Source: Microbotryum silenes-acaulis | Taxonomy: Eukaryota; Basidiomycota; Microbotryomycetes; Microbotryales; Microbotryaceae | NCBI GenBank assembly: GCA_003665825.1 | Contig: QPFY01000003.1 | Span: 1,550,001 to 1,614,000 of the forward strand | Reading direction: 5' to 3' | DNA length: 64,000 nt | Part shown: positions 45,356-55,719 of the stretch, one piece after another | How the letters are laid out: each line of letters begins with the position of its first letter | Numbering within the stretch: the first letter of the stretch is position 1 | Notes under the pieces: model-generated | Databases searched by the model: none | The model's input: the letters and a program-made list of their open reading frames with translations, nothing else | Told to the model about the DNA's origin: nothing | Translations under genes and position numbers: made by a program

Positions 45356-46423
45356 CTACATTCTAAAAACTATGCTTTCTGTTACATTATCCGCTTCTCC
45401 AGTCTGATGAAGCAAAACTCTGACACCGTCCACATTCGTTGCTCGGGACAACGCGACATACAACTGGCCGTGAGAAAAGACAGGCGTCTCCAGACACACT
45501 CTTACCTGCGCGAGTGACTGCCCTTGCGACTTGTTGATCGTCATAGCCATTGCGAGCCGAATCGGAAACTGCGTCCGATGCAGAGTGAACGGAAGCTCAG
45601 CTGATGACCCTGTCTTCAGCGTGATCCGTGGCAACAAAACGGGCTGTCCACCATGATCTCCTGTGAGAATGATGGCCTCAAGCACGCGGGTGTGTAACCG
45701 AGTTGACAACAGTCTTGTGCCGTTGCACAGCCCCACGGCGGGGTCCAAGTTTCTGAGGAGCATGACGGGACATCCCACTTTGAATTTTGCAGCGTGCAAC
45801 GCGATCCCGGCGATGTTGAGACTCTGAAGGTACTCGATCGAGAACAGTGATTCGTCTTCGTCTTCGACCGAATCCGCGCTGTAGAACGTTTGAGCGTCAC
45901 CCGGCAGCAGGTCGAGCACCATGTCGTTGATCTGATCCACCGGCGAATTTTTTGGCGCCAGAATTGCTCGATCTCGGAAGTATTCGACTTTTTCGCCTAT
46001 TGACATATTGTCCAGTTCGAGCGCGGGGACGGGATAAATGTGTCTGATTAATCCGGATCTGTTCCTCGTGGTCGCCGGCAGGAGAAGCTCACGTGGGAGC
46101 GCAATAGAGTCTTCTGTTTTGTTCGCCGAGCCGTCTCCAACTCCTAAGAGCCAATCTGCAAAGCCCTGTGCCTTTGCCCGTTCCGTTTCGGTCATGCGGT
46201 CTGCAGCGGCCAGAAGACGCATGTTTGTCTGCGCTCGCACCGTGCCGCTGTTAGGATAGGGTCTAAAAGTCAGGCAAGGACTGCTACTTACAGAGAGATG
46301 CAGCACCTCAACTTCCCCCCAGAAGTCAGCATTCATGATGCAAGCGTCGACGATTTGTGCAGGCGATGTCTTGGGAATAACGGGAAGGCATAGCTTCGAA
46401 TCCCCTGTGATGTTACAGTCCAA
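45356..46423 (-). CDS. Helitron Pif1-like helicase, C-terminal part
   Basis: A 355-codon open frame carries the C-terminal helicase motifs: [38 protein letters not shown] [55 protein letters not shown], the motif V/VI region [14 protein letters not shown] and [14 protein letters not shown]. Upstream (46430-46790) the Walker B and GDFRQ region is damaged: 31 bp present in the second copy near 60600-60630 are missing here. So this is a remnant and not a functional enzyme by itself. It acts, in intact elements, to unwind DNA for rolling-circle transposition. Confidence 0.85.
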   Translation of the reverse strand: MDCNITGDSKLCLPVIPKTSPAQIVDACIMNADFWGEVEVLHLSVSSSPCLTFRPYPNSGTVRAQTNMRLLAAADRMTETERAKAQGFADWLLGVGDGSANKTEDSIALPRELLLPATTRNRSGLIRHIYPVPALELDNMSIGEKVEYFRDRAILAPKNSPVDQINDMVLDLLPGDAQTFYSADSVEDEDESLFSIEYLQSLNIAGIALHAAKFKVGCPVMLLRNLDPAVGLCNGTRLLSTRLHTRVLEAIILTGDHGGQPVLLPRITLKTGSSAELPFTLHRTQFPIRLAMAMTINKSQGQSLAQVRVCLETPVFSHGQLYVALSRATNVDGVRVLLHQTGEADNVTESIVFRM

Positions 46424-46429
46424 CCGGTC

Positions 46430-47130
46430 AGTTAATCATGCTGCCCTGCGCTTTGCTTTTGATAGATTGGCACACACCTGCCAACACAACGATCTGCCAC
46501 GGGATGGTGAGCCGCAATTCACGGAACCAGAGCCTGTTTCTTTGCGTGATTCGTTTATTACAACTATCAGTATTCTTGCTGTTGTCCATCTGTAGCAATG
46601 ACAGTGAAGACTCACATTTAGTGTCCCATGGACCCGGAATCTCAACCGTACGAAGTCAATCCTTCCGCTGTGTCACTGACGTCCAATGTCTGTTTTTCGT
46701 ATCAGTGTCACCAGCTGATGGTGAAGAAACAACTCGAGGGTTGACATTCAAAGAGGACGTGTTGAAGGGAATTGCTGCTTGGTAGTTTTCCATTAGCTCC
46801 TGAACAATCCCACACCAAGAGCACAGTTCATGAAATTACTTACTCGAATCCGTAGCTATACTGCATGCGGCAGCCATTTCTTGAGAAAACTTGTCCCGTA
46901 TTCGTTGCAGAGCTTCCACGACGACCCCTTCGGGTGTCGCGAGCTCGAGGTGGCGATGGGTAAGGTGTGAAGAGCAGGAGGGAGAAAGATGGAGAAGCCT
47001 GCGCCTCAGTTTAAACCGGGCTCATAGAATGTCGCGGAAGGCCGCGGAACGTCGTGGAGTGAAGCCCAGTGTCGGCAAGCGGTGACACGCTGGCGGGGCC
47101 CCTAACGGCGGAATTGGCGCACTGGCCGAC
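46430..47130 (-). pseudogene. Helitron helicase N-terminal remnant
   Basis: Scattered frames continue the helicase upstream: LRLTIPWQIVVLAG (Walker B neighbourhood) and VVVEALQRIRDKFSQEMAAA near 46880-46930. They are broken by stops and shifts. The same sequence recurs at 60480-61310 (direct) and, for the right part, at 48240-48480 (inverted). Confidence 0.55.
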
Positions 47131-47519
47131 ACTACCCGAGGTCTGGCATAGATTTCGGCAGTGGCAGGAACTGGATGATTGAAGGAACTACGCTACGATG
47201 TGGTAGACACGCAAGACAGGTCGTCTCAGTCTGCTTTGGGAAACAGGGAGTCATGTGCCAGGCTGCTTTGATTGACAATGGAACCTCGGCGAACGTAGGC
47301 GAAACGGCCTGTGGCTGGCGGACCCATTCTGAAACAGCGCTAGCTAGTTGGGACGCGCTGGACCGAGAGCCGTTACAGTATACCAAAACTGCTATGACGT
47401 CACGCCACATGGTCCCCGTTCTTTGACTCTACAGTTGATCCTTATCCTTAAAACTATCTAATCTGTCTACAAATCTACAAACTACTAAAAACAACTGTCG
47501 TCTACACAAAGAACGTCAA

Positions 47520-48480
47520 AGAACAACCACGTGGCGTGACGTCATAGGCAGCTCTTGGTCCAGTGCGTCCCAGCTGTCCCAGCTAGCTAGCGCTGTTTCA
47601 GCATGGGTCGGCCAGCAACAAACCGTTTCGTCTACGTTCGCCGAGGTTCCATTTCCCATCAAAGCAGCCTGGCACATGACCCTAGCCTCTGCTTCCCGAA
47701 GCAGACTGAGACGACCTGTTTTACGTGTCTACCACATCGTAGCGTAGTTCCTTCAATCATCCAGTTCCTGCCACCGCCGAGATGTGTCATCTGCAAACAT
47801 TCACGTACAGGAAACTCCAGTGCGACCATCTTCACGGAGACGTCGGAGAGCACAGGGGCAGCAAACATGTCGGCAACGTGAGCGACCTGAGCGCGCCCGC
47901 GAGGCTGATATATATAAAAAAACTGAGCGCGCCGCCACCGAGGCTGCTTCGGCTCCTCCTCCGCACAACCCGACCTCCGCTCTAATGGCACAGTCAGCGC
48001 CGCCAACAACCTCGACCAATCGCAGATCCGAAGCTCAGCGGCAACGACGCCTTCGCGAGAAGCAGGAGCGCGAAATCGATCAACACGACGTCGCGCAAAA
48101 TGGATCGGCAAGTCGATCTGCACCGGCAGCATGCAGTCTCAATGTCGCACGGCGAGTGCGACGGGCCCGCAGTCCTTCATTTCCGGGCTTGAGATTCGTT
48201 CGTCCACGCTTTGAAGCAGCTCCAGACCTTGGGTAGTGTCGGCCAGTGCGCCAATTCCGCCGTTAGGGGCCCCGCCAGCGTGTCACCGCTTGCCGACACT
48301 GGGCTTCACTCCACGACGTTCCGCGGCCTTCCGCGACATTCTATGAGCCCGGTTTAAACTGAGGCGCAGGCTTCTCCATCTTTCTCCCTCCTGCTCTTCA
48401 CACCTTACCCATCGCCACCTCGAGCTCGCGACACCCGAAGGGGTCGTCGTGGAAGCTCTGCAACGAATACGGGACATACA
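47520..48480 (+). mobile_element. Helitron 5' fragment in inverted orientation
   Basis: This fragment is the reverse complement of parts of copy A: 47540-47795 matches 47140-47420, and 48235-48480 matches 46890-47150. It also contains 435 bp (47800-48235) absent from copy A. These encode an Arg-rich N-terminal leader (RRRRAQGQQTCRQRERPERA, then SEAQRQRRLREKQER) typical of fungal Helitron Rep starts. The two 5' ends face each other over a spacer of about 100 bp. Confidence 0.65.
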
Positions 48481-49326
48481 GTTGATATTAGAGTATAGTA
48501 GATAGTAGATCTCAACAACAACAAGAGTCTAATTGTCTTAGGGCCGAGGTCACTGGAAAAGTCATCAAATAAAAAATAAAAAAGGTCGGGTCGTCACTTT
48601 TGATGTTGACAGGATTCTGAATGATTTTGATCGTCTTTGGAAAAAAGAAACCCCCTTGTTACGGCTCCTGCTGTGCTAACACATATTTCCAGGGCCCGTG
48701 GACACTGAAAAGGGCTGCAAAACCCCGGTGTTGGGCTCGGTGCGCAGAATCAATACCTGCCTCGACTTCATGCAAATTTGATGATTGAATCGTCGCAGCA
48801 GGGTGCTGGCCCGGAAACTGAATGCGAAAAGCGCATGGAACACGCACATGGGAGAGAGAGATAGCTCATACTTCAGTCTCACTGATTCTCCTGCAGCATT
48901 ATCATATGCAGGCTGCCTTTGGCGCCGTCTGGCTCTGCTGCGCACGACGCCGGCGCCGAGCCAAGCTCATAACGCCAAAAAACTCAACTGCCAGTCGAAG
49001 AATGAAGCAGTAGTCTGTTTCATAGCTCAACTTTAACAGCGGGTGAAGTAGACCTCTTTGGTCAACTTTGCGAGTAATAGATTCAGGCTACCAGTGACGC
49101 CCAGACAGGAACAAAAATCGCGCAGGCGCTCGGTCGAGAACGACCCAGCCCAAAAGTCAAGAAGAACGGGTGAGGGTTGGGCGATAGTCGGGTCCAGAGA
49201 CAAGGCAGAGCAGTAGTGAGAGCAACTAAAAAGCGATGCGTACGCGCATGATAGACACGAGACGAATCAGCCCAACCGCTACTTCCCTTTGAAAAGGGCA
49301 CTGATCGATTGATCAGACAAAAAGAT
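48481..49326. other. Stretch without recognisable gene
   Basis: About 850 bp, AT-richer than the genes. Nothing with a recognisable family is seen between the Helitron fragment and the tRNA-Ser gene. Confidence 0.3.
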
Positions 49327-49419
49327 CGATTGCGGCAGGATTCGAACCTGCGCCCTCAAAGAGGATGTGATGATTGAATGATTCGAATCACACTCCTTAG
49401 ACCACTCGGACACACAACC
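49327..49419 (-). tRNA. tRNA-Ser(CGA) with a short intron
   Basis: The minus strand folds as a type II tRNA: acceptor GGTTGTG paired with CGCAATC plus discriminator G; D arm around TCCGAGTGGTCTAAGGA; anticodon stem TGTGA/TCACA; and loop TTCGAA...A with anticodon CGA and an intron of about 10 nt after position 37. The variable stem is CCTC/GAGG and the T arm GCAGG-TTCGAAT-CCTGC. The B box GGTTCGAATCC is perfect. The long variable arm fits serine, and the variable and T arms are identical to the tRNA-Ser(AGA) at 57902. Confidence 0.92.
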
Positions 49420-49486
49420 TTCAAACGCTGATGAAGGGCTCGCTCAGAAAAGCGTCATCATAGTGCCACATGCAAAAAAAAAGATT

Positions 49487-49823
49487 GGGGCTTCGTGGGT
49501 CAGGGTAGTTGCGCAGTCGCTCTCCTGTCTTTGTCTCGACCGAGTTGGGAAGTGGGTGCGGGGTGGGCCTCTTGTCGTTAGTAAATCGTTTTATTACTCT
49601 TTCTCTCCTTCTCTCTCTCTCATTCGTCTCCTGAGGGGGAGCAACCGCTTGGCTGGGGCACTTGAATCCCAAGTATCGGATTGGTGGACACCGGCCCGTT
49701 TCTCGCATCTTGCGGGCGGTTTGTGTTATCATCGTCGACTTCCATCTAGTTTTTCCGTAGGCCAAATAGGGGGAACATGAACTGGGGGCAATATGATGAA
49801 CAAGTTCTACAAAAAAAAAAAAA
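49487..49823 (+). mobile_element. 5'-truncated LINE family B copy upstream of tRNA-Ser(CGA)
   Basis: The copy begins about 68 bp upstream of the tRNA 5' end and reads away from it. It ends GATGAACAAGTTCTAC plus A13. It matches 41568-41911 and, at its 3' end, 57746-57837. A family A fragment is joined directly to its poly(A) tail. Confidence 0.75.
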
Positions 49824-50011
49824 GGAGCAACCGTGGGTGGGGGGGACTTGAACTCGGATGTATCGGGTTGGTCTGTTCTGCTAGTTACAACGTATCGAGC
49901 GGCGGTTGTGGTCATCATCGTGCATACTGGGCAGCATCTCCTTTAGTTCCGTAGGGGGTTTTCTCGTCTTGCAAATTAGCGATGAGTTTCATACAAAAAA
50001 ACAAAAAAAAA
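49824..50011 (+). mobile_element. 5'-truncated LINE family A copy joined to a family B tail
   Basis: About 170 bp of the family A 3' end (GGAGCAACCGTGGGTGG to GATGAGTTTCATAC) with an A-rich tail at 49994-50011. It starts right at the poly(A) of the family B copy, which suggests priming or insertion within that tail. Confidence 0.75.
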
Positions 50012-50281
50012 CATGACCCACGCGCGACCACACGTGCTCGTGCTGTAGGGCGGGTTCCTTAGAGTGCTGCCAGAACCCGCGTCGATGACCAACCAGAGCC
50101 CATCCCTTCCCTTCGTCCCTCCAGTACAGGTCCGCGATCTGCGCAAACTTCGCCACTGCGTCCGCATCGTCATATGCGTGCTTGGCACCTTCAGCATAGA
50201 GTGAAGGGAGGCGAGGCGGAAGCGAAAGCAATTCGGGAAGCGTAAGGAGTTCGGACTTGATGGTTGGAACTGTGAAGTGGG
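50012..50281 (-). other. Unidentified coding-like fragment between two LINE ends
   Basis: On the minus strand the segment reads LLSLPPRLPSLYAEGAKHAY, then DADAVAKFAQIADLYWRDEGKG and QHSKEPALQHEHVW, in one open frame. This composition looks protein-coding, but I do not recognise it. It lies between the poly(A) ends of two insertions, so it may be a host gene or older element interrupted by them. Confidence 0.3.
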
Positions 50282-51678
50282 TTTTTTTTTTGTATGAAAC
50301 TCATCGCTAATTTGCAAGACGAGAAAACCCCCTACGGAACTAAGGGAGATGCTGCCCAGTATGCACGATGATGACCACAACCGCCGCTCGATGCGTTGTA
50401 ACTAGCAGAACAGACCAACCCGATACATCCGAGTTCAAGTCCCCCCCACCCACGGTTGCTCCCTCCCAGAGACGAATGAAAGGAAGATTGAAGATAATAC
50501 ACAAGGAATCGGGAAACGATGGAGGAATTGTTGGTGGTGGTACATGTGTTGTACAGGCGAATCCGATTATAGTTGTACAGTTGAACCTTCTTCGATCTTT
50601 TGACTTCAGACCCCCCCTGAGACCGCCCTACTCCTTGAAGCCCCTTAATTCTTTGAGACGCGTCGAACAAGGCCTCCGATGGCACAAACATCCCGCTCAA
50701 TCCGAATGATTCACGTGGTCCAAAGGGGGGATGTAACCCCCTGCGACCGCAGCAATCACCTACCCCTTGTACCCAACTGCGCTGGATCTGCACCGCGGAT
50801 TCCAAACCCCTTTTCGGTTACCAAAGTCGGCCCCCCCCTCGCGACCGCACGACCCCAGATCACCCCCATTTCAATGACTGCAACTGCGAAACAGGCCTAC
50901 TTCGCACAAAAACACACAATCCCGAGATTTCCGGGGAAAGTCACGGAGCATGTGACAGTCCATTGGACACGCCTCGGTCTGCAGCGCGGGCGGGTGGCCG
51001 ACAACACCGGCGCGCGGCTGGAGACCAGAGGCGGGGTATACCTTCCGCAGGGGCCTCGCTTCCCTGCGGCGTACTCCCAATCTCGGAACGCACACTCGAG
51101 TCCCGTTGTACGTGCAGGTGGTTCCCAATCACCGCAGATACTGGGGAAAGAAGGAGCATGAGGCCCACGACGGTGATGTCATTGTGTGGGACCTCGCTCG
51201 AGTGTGGATGTGTATGGCGGTTCGGTACCCGAGTCACCCGCCGCGCGGCCGCGACTCCGAGCGAGCAGCAAAGCAAGGAGAGACGAGCCACGCAGGCAGT
51301 TTGTGCCGGCCTTGAACAGGAGATCACGGAGTCGCTCGACCGAAAGAGAAGACAGACCCGGCCCTTGAGAGGAGTGGAAAACTCACGGCGTAGTCCAGGA
51401 GAGGGCCAAGGGGATCCGCTTTCGCTGTGTGTCATCGTGATGTGGCAGAAGCTCGAACCAAGGGCGACAATGCCCGCCGGCGCAAAGAACCCGAGGCTCC
51501 TGGGGAGTACGGAAGCCTATGAGGAGGAATGGCAAAAAGAGCGAGAGAAAACAGGTTCAGTATTCTGGCGTGTTTGGGAGACATTTTGGAGATTGAGAAA
51601 GAGGGAAAGGGGACTTGTGTTTTTTATTTGGTTTTTGGTTTGTGGTTCTTGGCTGGGTAGGGAGGAGCGCCGTCTACT

Positions 51679-54600
51679 TCATCGTGCCAATCTGAGCTCC
51701 AACCTCTCCTTCAGTCCCGCCATCTCCTTGTCCATGCTCGACATCGCTCTGGCGTGGCGATGGAGATCCCAGCGTCGGTTGCTGAGAGTGTCGAGCGCTA
51801 GCGCAATGAAGGCGCGGATTGGGCGCTTTTTCGACGTCGGAAGGCGAGCGCGCAGTCGAGGGAGGCCGTGCTCGATCTGAAGTGCCGTGTAGTCGAGGTC
51901 GAAGATCGACACGACCCCCAGCGCGTCGCAGAGAATGGACCTAGCTGCTTGCCAAAATTGAGAAGAGTCAGGGCAATCATGCCAAAAGTGAGTAAAGTCA
52001 TCCTCCACCCCTGCCAGGCTGCATGCCTGCACAAGGCAGCAGGCTGAGTCGCCATGCCGCTGCACAAACTGGCGCTTCCGCGTTGGCGTGAAGTGGTACG
52101 CCAGCTTGAAGTGCACCTCGCGCTCGCGGGCCGTGGCGGGCCCGGTGTGGAACCACACCCAGAAGAGTCGCCTTTCTTTGGGTGTGGCGAGTGATCCAGG
52201 GCGTTTTGTGTCGTCGAAACGTCGATGGTTGATGACGCGTCGAAGTCGCGCAATGGTGTAAGGTCTGTCCAAGTTCAACATTCTCCACTGATCAGCACAC
52301 AAGGGGCCGGAGGGGAGGGGAAGTTTTTGATCAGGCATGCCGACCGGAGTCGCTCTGGGCAAGATGTGCTCGAGGGGACCGCCGGGCCGGACTCCAGGTG
52401 CTCCAACAACACGAATGACGGGTGGTCGACGTGCGAGGACGGGAACAGGAGGCGGAAGCGGCGGGATGAGGCGATCGCCTGCGACCTGGATCCACGCCTG
52501 GACTTGATCGCGCTTCCATTGCCAAAGGTTGGACAGCTCCGAGCCGTCGCCTTGGGGATGCTTCTCAGGGGTCCAGGGCACCGTTGGAGCTGCGGGGTAT
52601 TGGGCTCGCGCATAGATGTCAGCGATGGTGCGTTCGAAACTGAAAAGCTTCGCCAAACGCTTATCCTGCTCCGAGAACGCCCGCGAGTCATGCAGACCAG
52701 GTTGGAGGGGAGAAAGAGAAAGAAAATTGGAGACCGAAAGTTTGGCAGGATCGACGACGGCAGGGTAGCGTTCAGCGACCGAGAGCACCGCTCGCCAGCG
52801 GGGATGTAGCTCCCGGGGTGCGTCGGCGTTCCTCCACGTCCACAGATCCGTAGCAAAGTCAAAAGTCGGAAGCGCTCGCCGGATGGAACTCCGAGCCAGA
52901 TCGCTCCAAATCGCAGTTGACCCGCCGGCCAGCACGTCCCAAATCCGTACCGAGACTGAATCCACCACATCTTGGATGCTCACGACGCTGAGACCACCTC
53001 GCGCCCGTGCCGTGAAGACGACCGATTGCTTGTAGTCGCTGCGCCGCGGTCCTCCCTTCACAAAGTCGGCAAGCTTGCGCTCGATCGCCTTGATCACGTC
53101 GGATGGCGGTACGTCGGCGGAGAGAGAGTGCAGCACCTTGGAGATGCCGTAGCGGTTGAGATAGAAAGCCCGGGTATGATGCGTCATCCATCGGTCGCGC
53201 ACCGAGAGAATCACTCGATCGACCCTTCGCTCAAGATCATGGAATCCCAGCCTGTTGTTGCCGTCAGGCGCAAACTGGAGACCGATCCAGGGAAGAGACT
53301 CGTCCGGTGCCACGAACGACAGTTTGGACAAGTCCGCGCGATCCCACAACGTCGCGCCCAATGGCATCACCACGGTTTTGTCGGTGTTTAGACGGCCGTT
53401 CGTCGCGAGTCGCCAATCCCGAGCTAACGCCTCGAGCGAAGCAATAGCTTCCGGTCCAGCGACAGCGACGACGGCGTCATCCGCGAACGCCAAATTGGTG
53501 ATGCATCGAGTCTGCGGACGAGGAGCCAGCTCCGGAAGAGTGATAGTCAGCGCAATGTTGCGTCGACTGAGAGAATCAAGGAAGGGTTGGAATACCACAT
53601 CCCAGACAGAAGAAGAGAGAGGATCGCCCTGGCCAAGACCGCACAGGAGTCGCACCGTCTCGGTAAGGAAACCGTTGACAATGTACCGCGCTGTGGACGT
53701 CTCGCCGTTGTAGAGCATCCGCAAGACGCGCTGGAAAGATTCCGGCGCGCCGAGAGCCTCAAACACCGCAAAGACCCAATCGTGCTCGACCATGTCGTAA
53801 GCCGAGCTCTGATCCAGGGAGAGGAGCGCTGCTGTCGGGAACTCTGCCCCACGACCCCTAATCTCGTCGATCAGGAGCCTCAGATGCAAAGCCGCGTCCG
53901 CTGGTCTTCGCCCCTTGACGAACCCATGCTGTCCGGCCGGAAGAACATCGGGGAGGATCCGGTTCAGACGAGCCACGTAGACCTTGGTGAAGATCTTGTA
54001 GTCGCATTCCCGCAAGGTGATCGGACGATACGATTTGAGGTCGCACCGCGCTGCACCAGGTTTGTTGTGTTTGAACAAGAGGCGCACATTCGCCTGGCTC
54101 TGTTGTGGAGTAAGGGAGCCTCGAGTAATCAGCTCGTTGTAGGCTCGAGTCAAGAGAGGGGCCCAAAGCAAGGGGCAGGCTCGATACATCTCATAGGGGA
54201 CCCCTGAAGGACCCGGAGATCGACCTTCGTGCGTGGTTCGAATCGCTGCGAGCACCTCGGCCTCGCTGATGGGCTCGGCAAGAATGTCGACGTGCGAATT
54301 CGAGAAGCGCCGAAGGAAGCGAGCGTCGGAAAGCGGGTCGTCACAAGGTCTTGCTGATCTGATGGGTCCCAAGAGCTCATCCCGCATCGTCACGACCTGT
54401 TCCGGATCCTTCGCTTCGACAAGGTAGTGCTGCTGGAAATGAGAATGGGTGTGCTCGAGCGCGCGCTCAATGTCAGTGGTGAGCTCGCCATCAGCGAGCC
54501 GGATACTCTGAAACTTCACATCCCGGGACCGAGCAGCCAGTTTGGCATGAACCGGACGACTGAGACGTTCCTCGGATGCAATCTCGGGCACGTGCGCCCT

Positions 54601-55719
54601 GATCCGGGACTGCCTTGCTCGCTCGTTCACAAGTTTGGTGAGAGCGTCGTGGGTGTTCGTCCAGTCGATGACGTCAAAGGGGCTCATCACCCGACGAGAC
54701 TCAATGTCCTGCAGTCGAGATACCAGCATCATCTCGAGGGCGTTGCGCTCCCGAAACAGACGCCGAGACAGCTCGAGAGCTTGGACCCGAGACTCCGAGA
54801 GTACGCGCTGAAGGTCCGCGACCGGATCCCCAGACGGTGCTTGCTCAAGGAGAGGAGTGACGAACTCCTTAAACTCGGCGTGTTTGAAGGTCGACGAGTT
54901 GATGCGGGTCAGAAAATGAGCCGCCTGGGGAAGGCAGAGCTCCGCTTCGACCTCGGCACCACTTGCGCGCAGCCTAAATGTGACCGTAACCGGTCGATGA
55001 TCCGACATGGATCGAGAGATATTGTACAGAGTGGAAGCAGAAACGATCCGTCGCTCGTGTCGCCGCTGCACCAGAACAAAGTCGATGCGCGCGCGCGAAA
55101 TGAGCCGGCCGTCCTTGCTGAGATGCGGGCGCGTGGTCGCCGGCGACAGTGGGTGCATGAGCCGAATGGCATCCGTGTACGCCCCGTCGAGCCGAGACAT
55201 AAGCGCGGGCCAGTGGTGGGTGTTCGGGCGGTCCACCTGTCGCACTCGATCCACCGCGGGGATAGGGCAGTCGTTGAGATCGCCCGCGATGACCCGAATG
55301 TGAGAGGAGACGGTCGCCCGAAAGTGAAGGGAGGTGAAGAAGAGGAGGCGCTCGGCGGGTTGAACCGGAGCGTAGATATTGTTGAGTTCGACGACGTCCG
55401 TCGAACCCCGCACATCGAAGGTGGTCACGAGTAAGCGCCCGCCAAGAGACTGACGCGTGCGACGATGACCACCGAGAAGAGGAGAAGAGCTTGGAATCAA
55501 AGTGAGGCAGTGTTGAGAAAAGTAGGCCTCGCCCTGGTGGGACTGGGCGTACTCGTGGCGTATGTGAGATTGTCGTGATTTAGGAACATTGTGTTCCTGG
55601 AGAAGGATAGCAGAAGGGGGAGGTGTGAGCGAAGTGAAATACGAAAGAAGCAGACGACGTCGTTCAGGGGTATTGAAGCCCCTGTTGACGTTCCAGGTCA
55701 TGATGATGAAGTCAATCAT
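51679..55719 (-). CDS. LINE ORF2: AP-like endonuclease and reverse transcriptase
   Basis: The 1346-residue frame is intact. The endonuclease (residues about 1-240) shows MTWNVNRGF, LLQEHNV, VIAGDLNDCP and SDHRPVTV, the expected metal and catalytic positions. The reverse transcriptase (about 500-800) shows DLKSYRPITLRECDYKIF, AGQHGFVKGRRPADAA, LLSLDQSSAYDMVEHDWV, GLGQGDPLSSSVWDVVF and the catalytic LAFADDAVVAVAG. The C terminus has a CCHC-like cluster (CCLVQACSLAG then HFWHDC). The endonuclease nicks target DNA and the reverse transcriptase copies the RNA from the nick. The start ATG overlaps the ORF1 stop by one base (TAATG). It most resembles fungal AP-endonuclease LINEs such as the Tad group; the clade was not tested. 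Confidence 0.93.
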   Translation of the reverse strand: MIDFIIMTWNVNRGFNTPERRRLLLSYFTSLTPPPSAILLQEHNVPKSRQSHIRHEYAQSHQGEAYFSQHCLTLIPSSSPLLGGHRRTRQSLGGRLLVTTFDVRGSTDVVELNNIYAPVQPAERLLFFTSLHFRATVSSHIRVIAGDLNDCPIPAVDRVRQVDRPNTHHWPALMSRLDGAYTDAIRLMHPLSPATTRPHLSKDGRLISRARIDFVLVQRRHERRIVSASTLYNISRSMSDHRPVTVTFRLRASGAEVEAELCLPQAAHFLTRINSSTFKHAEFKEFVTPLLEQAPSGDPVADLQRVLSESRVQALELSRRLFRERNALEMMLVSRLQDIESRRVMSPFDVIDWTNTHDALTKLVNERARQSRIRAHVPEIASEERLSRPVHAKLAARSRDVKFQSIRLADGELTTDIERALEHTHSHFQQHYLVEAKDPEQVVTMRDELLGPIRSARPCDDPLSDARFLRRFSNSHVDILAEPISEAEVLAAIRTTHEGRSPGPSGVPYEMYRACPLLWAPLLTRAYNELITRGSLTPQQSQANVRLLFKHNKPGAARCDLKSYRPITLRECDYKIFTKVYVARLNRILPDVLPAGQHGFVKGRRPADAALHLRLLIDEIRGRGAEFPTAALLSLDQSSAYDMVEHDWVFAVFEALGAPESFQRVLRMLYNGETSTARYIVNGFLTETVRLLCGLGQGDPLSSSVWDVVFQPFLDSLSRRNIALTITLPELAPRPQTRCITNLAFADDAVVAVAGPEAIASLEALARDWRLATNGRLNTDKTVVMPLGATLWDRADLSKLSFVAPDESLPWIGLQFAPDGNNRLGFHDLERRVDRVILSVRDRWMTHHTRAFYLNRYGISKVLHSLSADVPPSDVIKAIERKLADFVKGGPRRSDYKQSVVFTARARGGLSVVSIQDVVDSVSVRIWDVLAGGSTAIWSDLARSSIRRALPTFDFATDLWTWRNADAPRELHPRWRAVLSVAERYPAVVDPAKLSVSNFLSLSPLQPGLHDSRAFSEQDKRLAKLFSFERTIADIYARAQYPAAPTVPWTPEKHPQGDGSELSNLWQWKRDQVQAWIQVAGDRLIPPLPPPVPVLARRPPVIRVVGAPGVRPGGPLEHILPRATPVGMPDQKLPLPSGPLCADQWRMLNLDRPYTIARLRRVINHRRFDDTKRPGSLATPKERRLFWVWFHTGPATAREREVHFKLAYHFTPTRKRQFVQRHGDSACCLVQACSLAGVEDDFTHFWHDCPDSSQFWQAARSILCDALGVVSIFDLDYTALQIEHGLPRLRARLPTSKKRPIRAFIALALDTLSNRRWDLHRHARAMSSMDKEMAGLKERLELRLAR

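Larger units (their letters stand above)
45067..47430 (-). mobile_element. Helitron copy A (3' end CTAG at 45067; helicase C-terminal half)
   Basis: In minus orientation the copy ends with a perfect 7-bp GC hairpin (GGCGCGC, loop, GCGCGCC at 45078-45094), about 7 nt, then CTAG followed by T. This is the canonical Helitron 3' terminus. The Pif1-like helicase frame ends about 290 bp upstream of it, as expected. The N-terminal Rep region is missing, so the copy is internally deleted. Its 5' side runs into an inverted copy at about 47430-47540. Confidence 0.8.

Noticed and set aside
50963..55434. Several long plus-strand open frames opposite the LINE
   Set aside because: They mirror ORF2 in GC-rich sequence. 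The minus strand carries all endonuclease and reverse transcriptase motifs.
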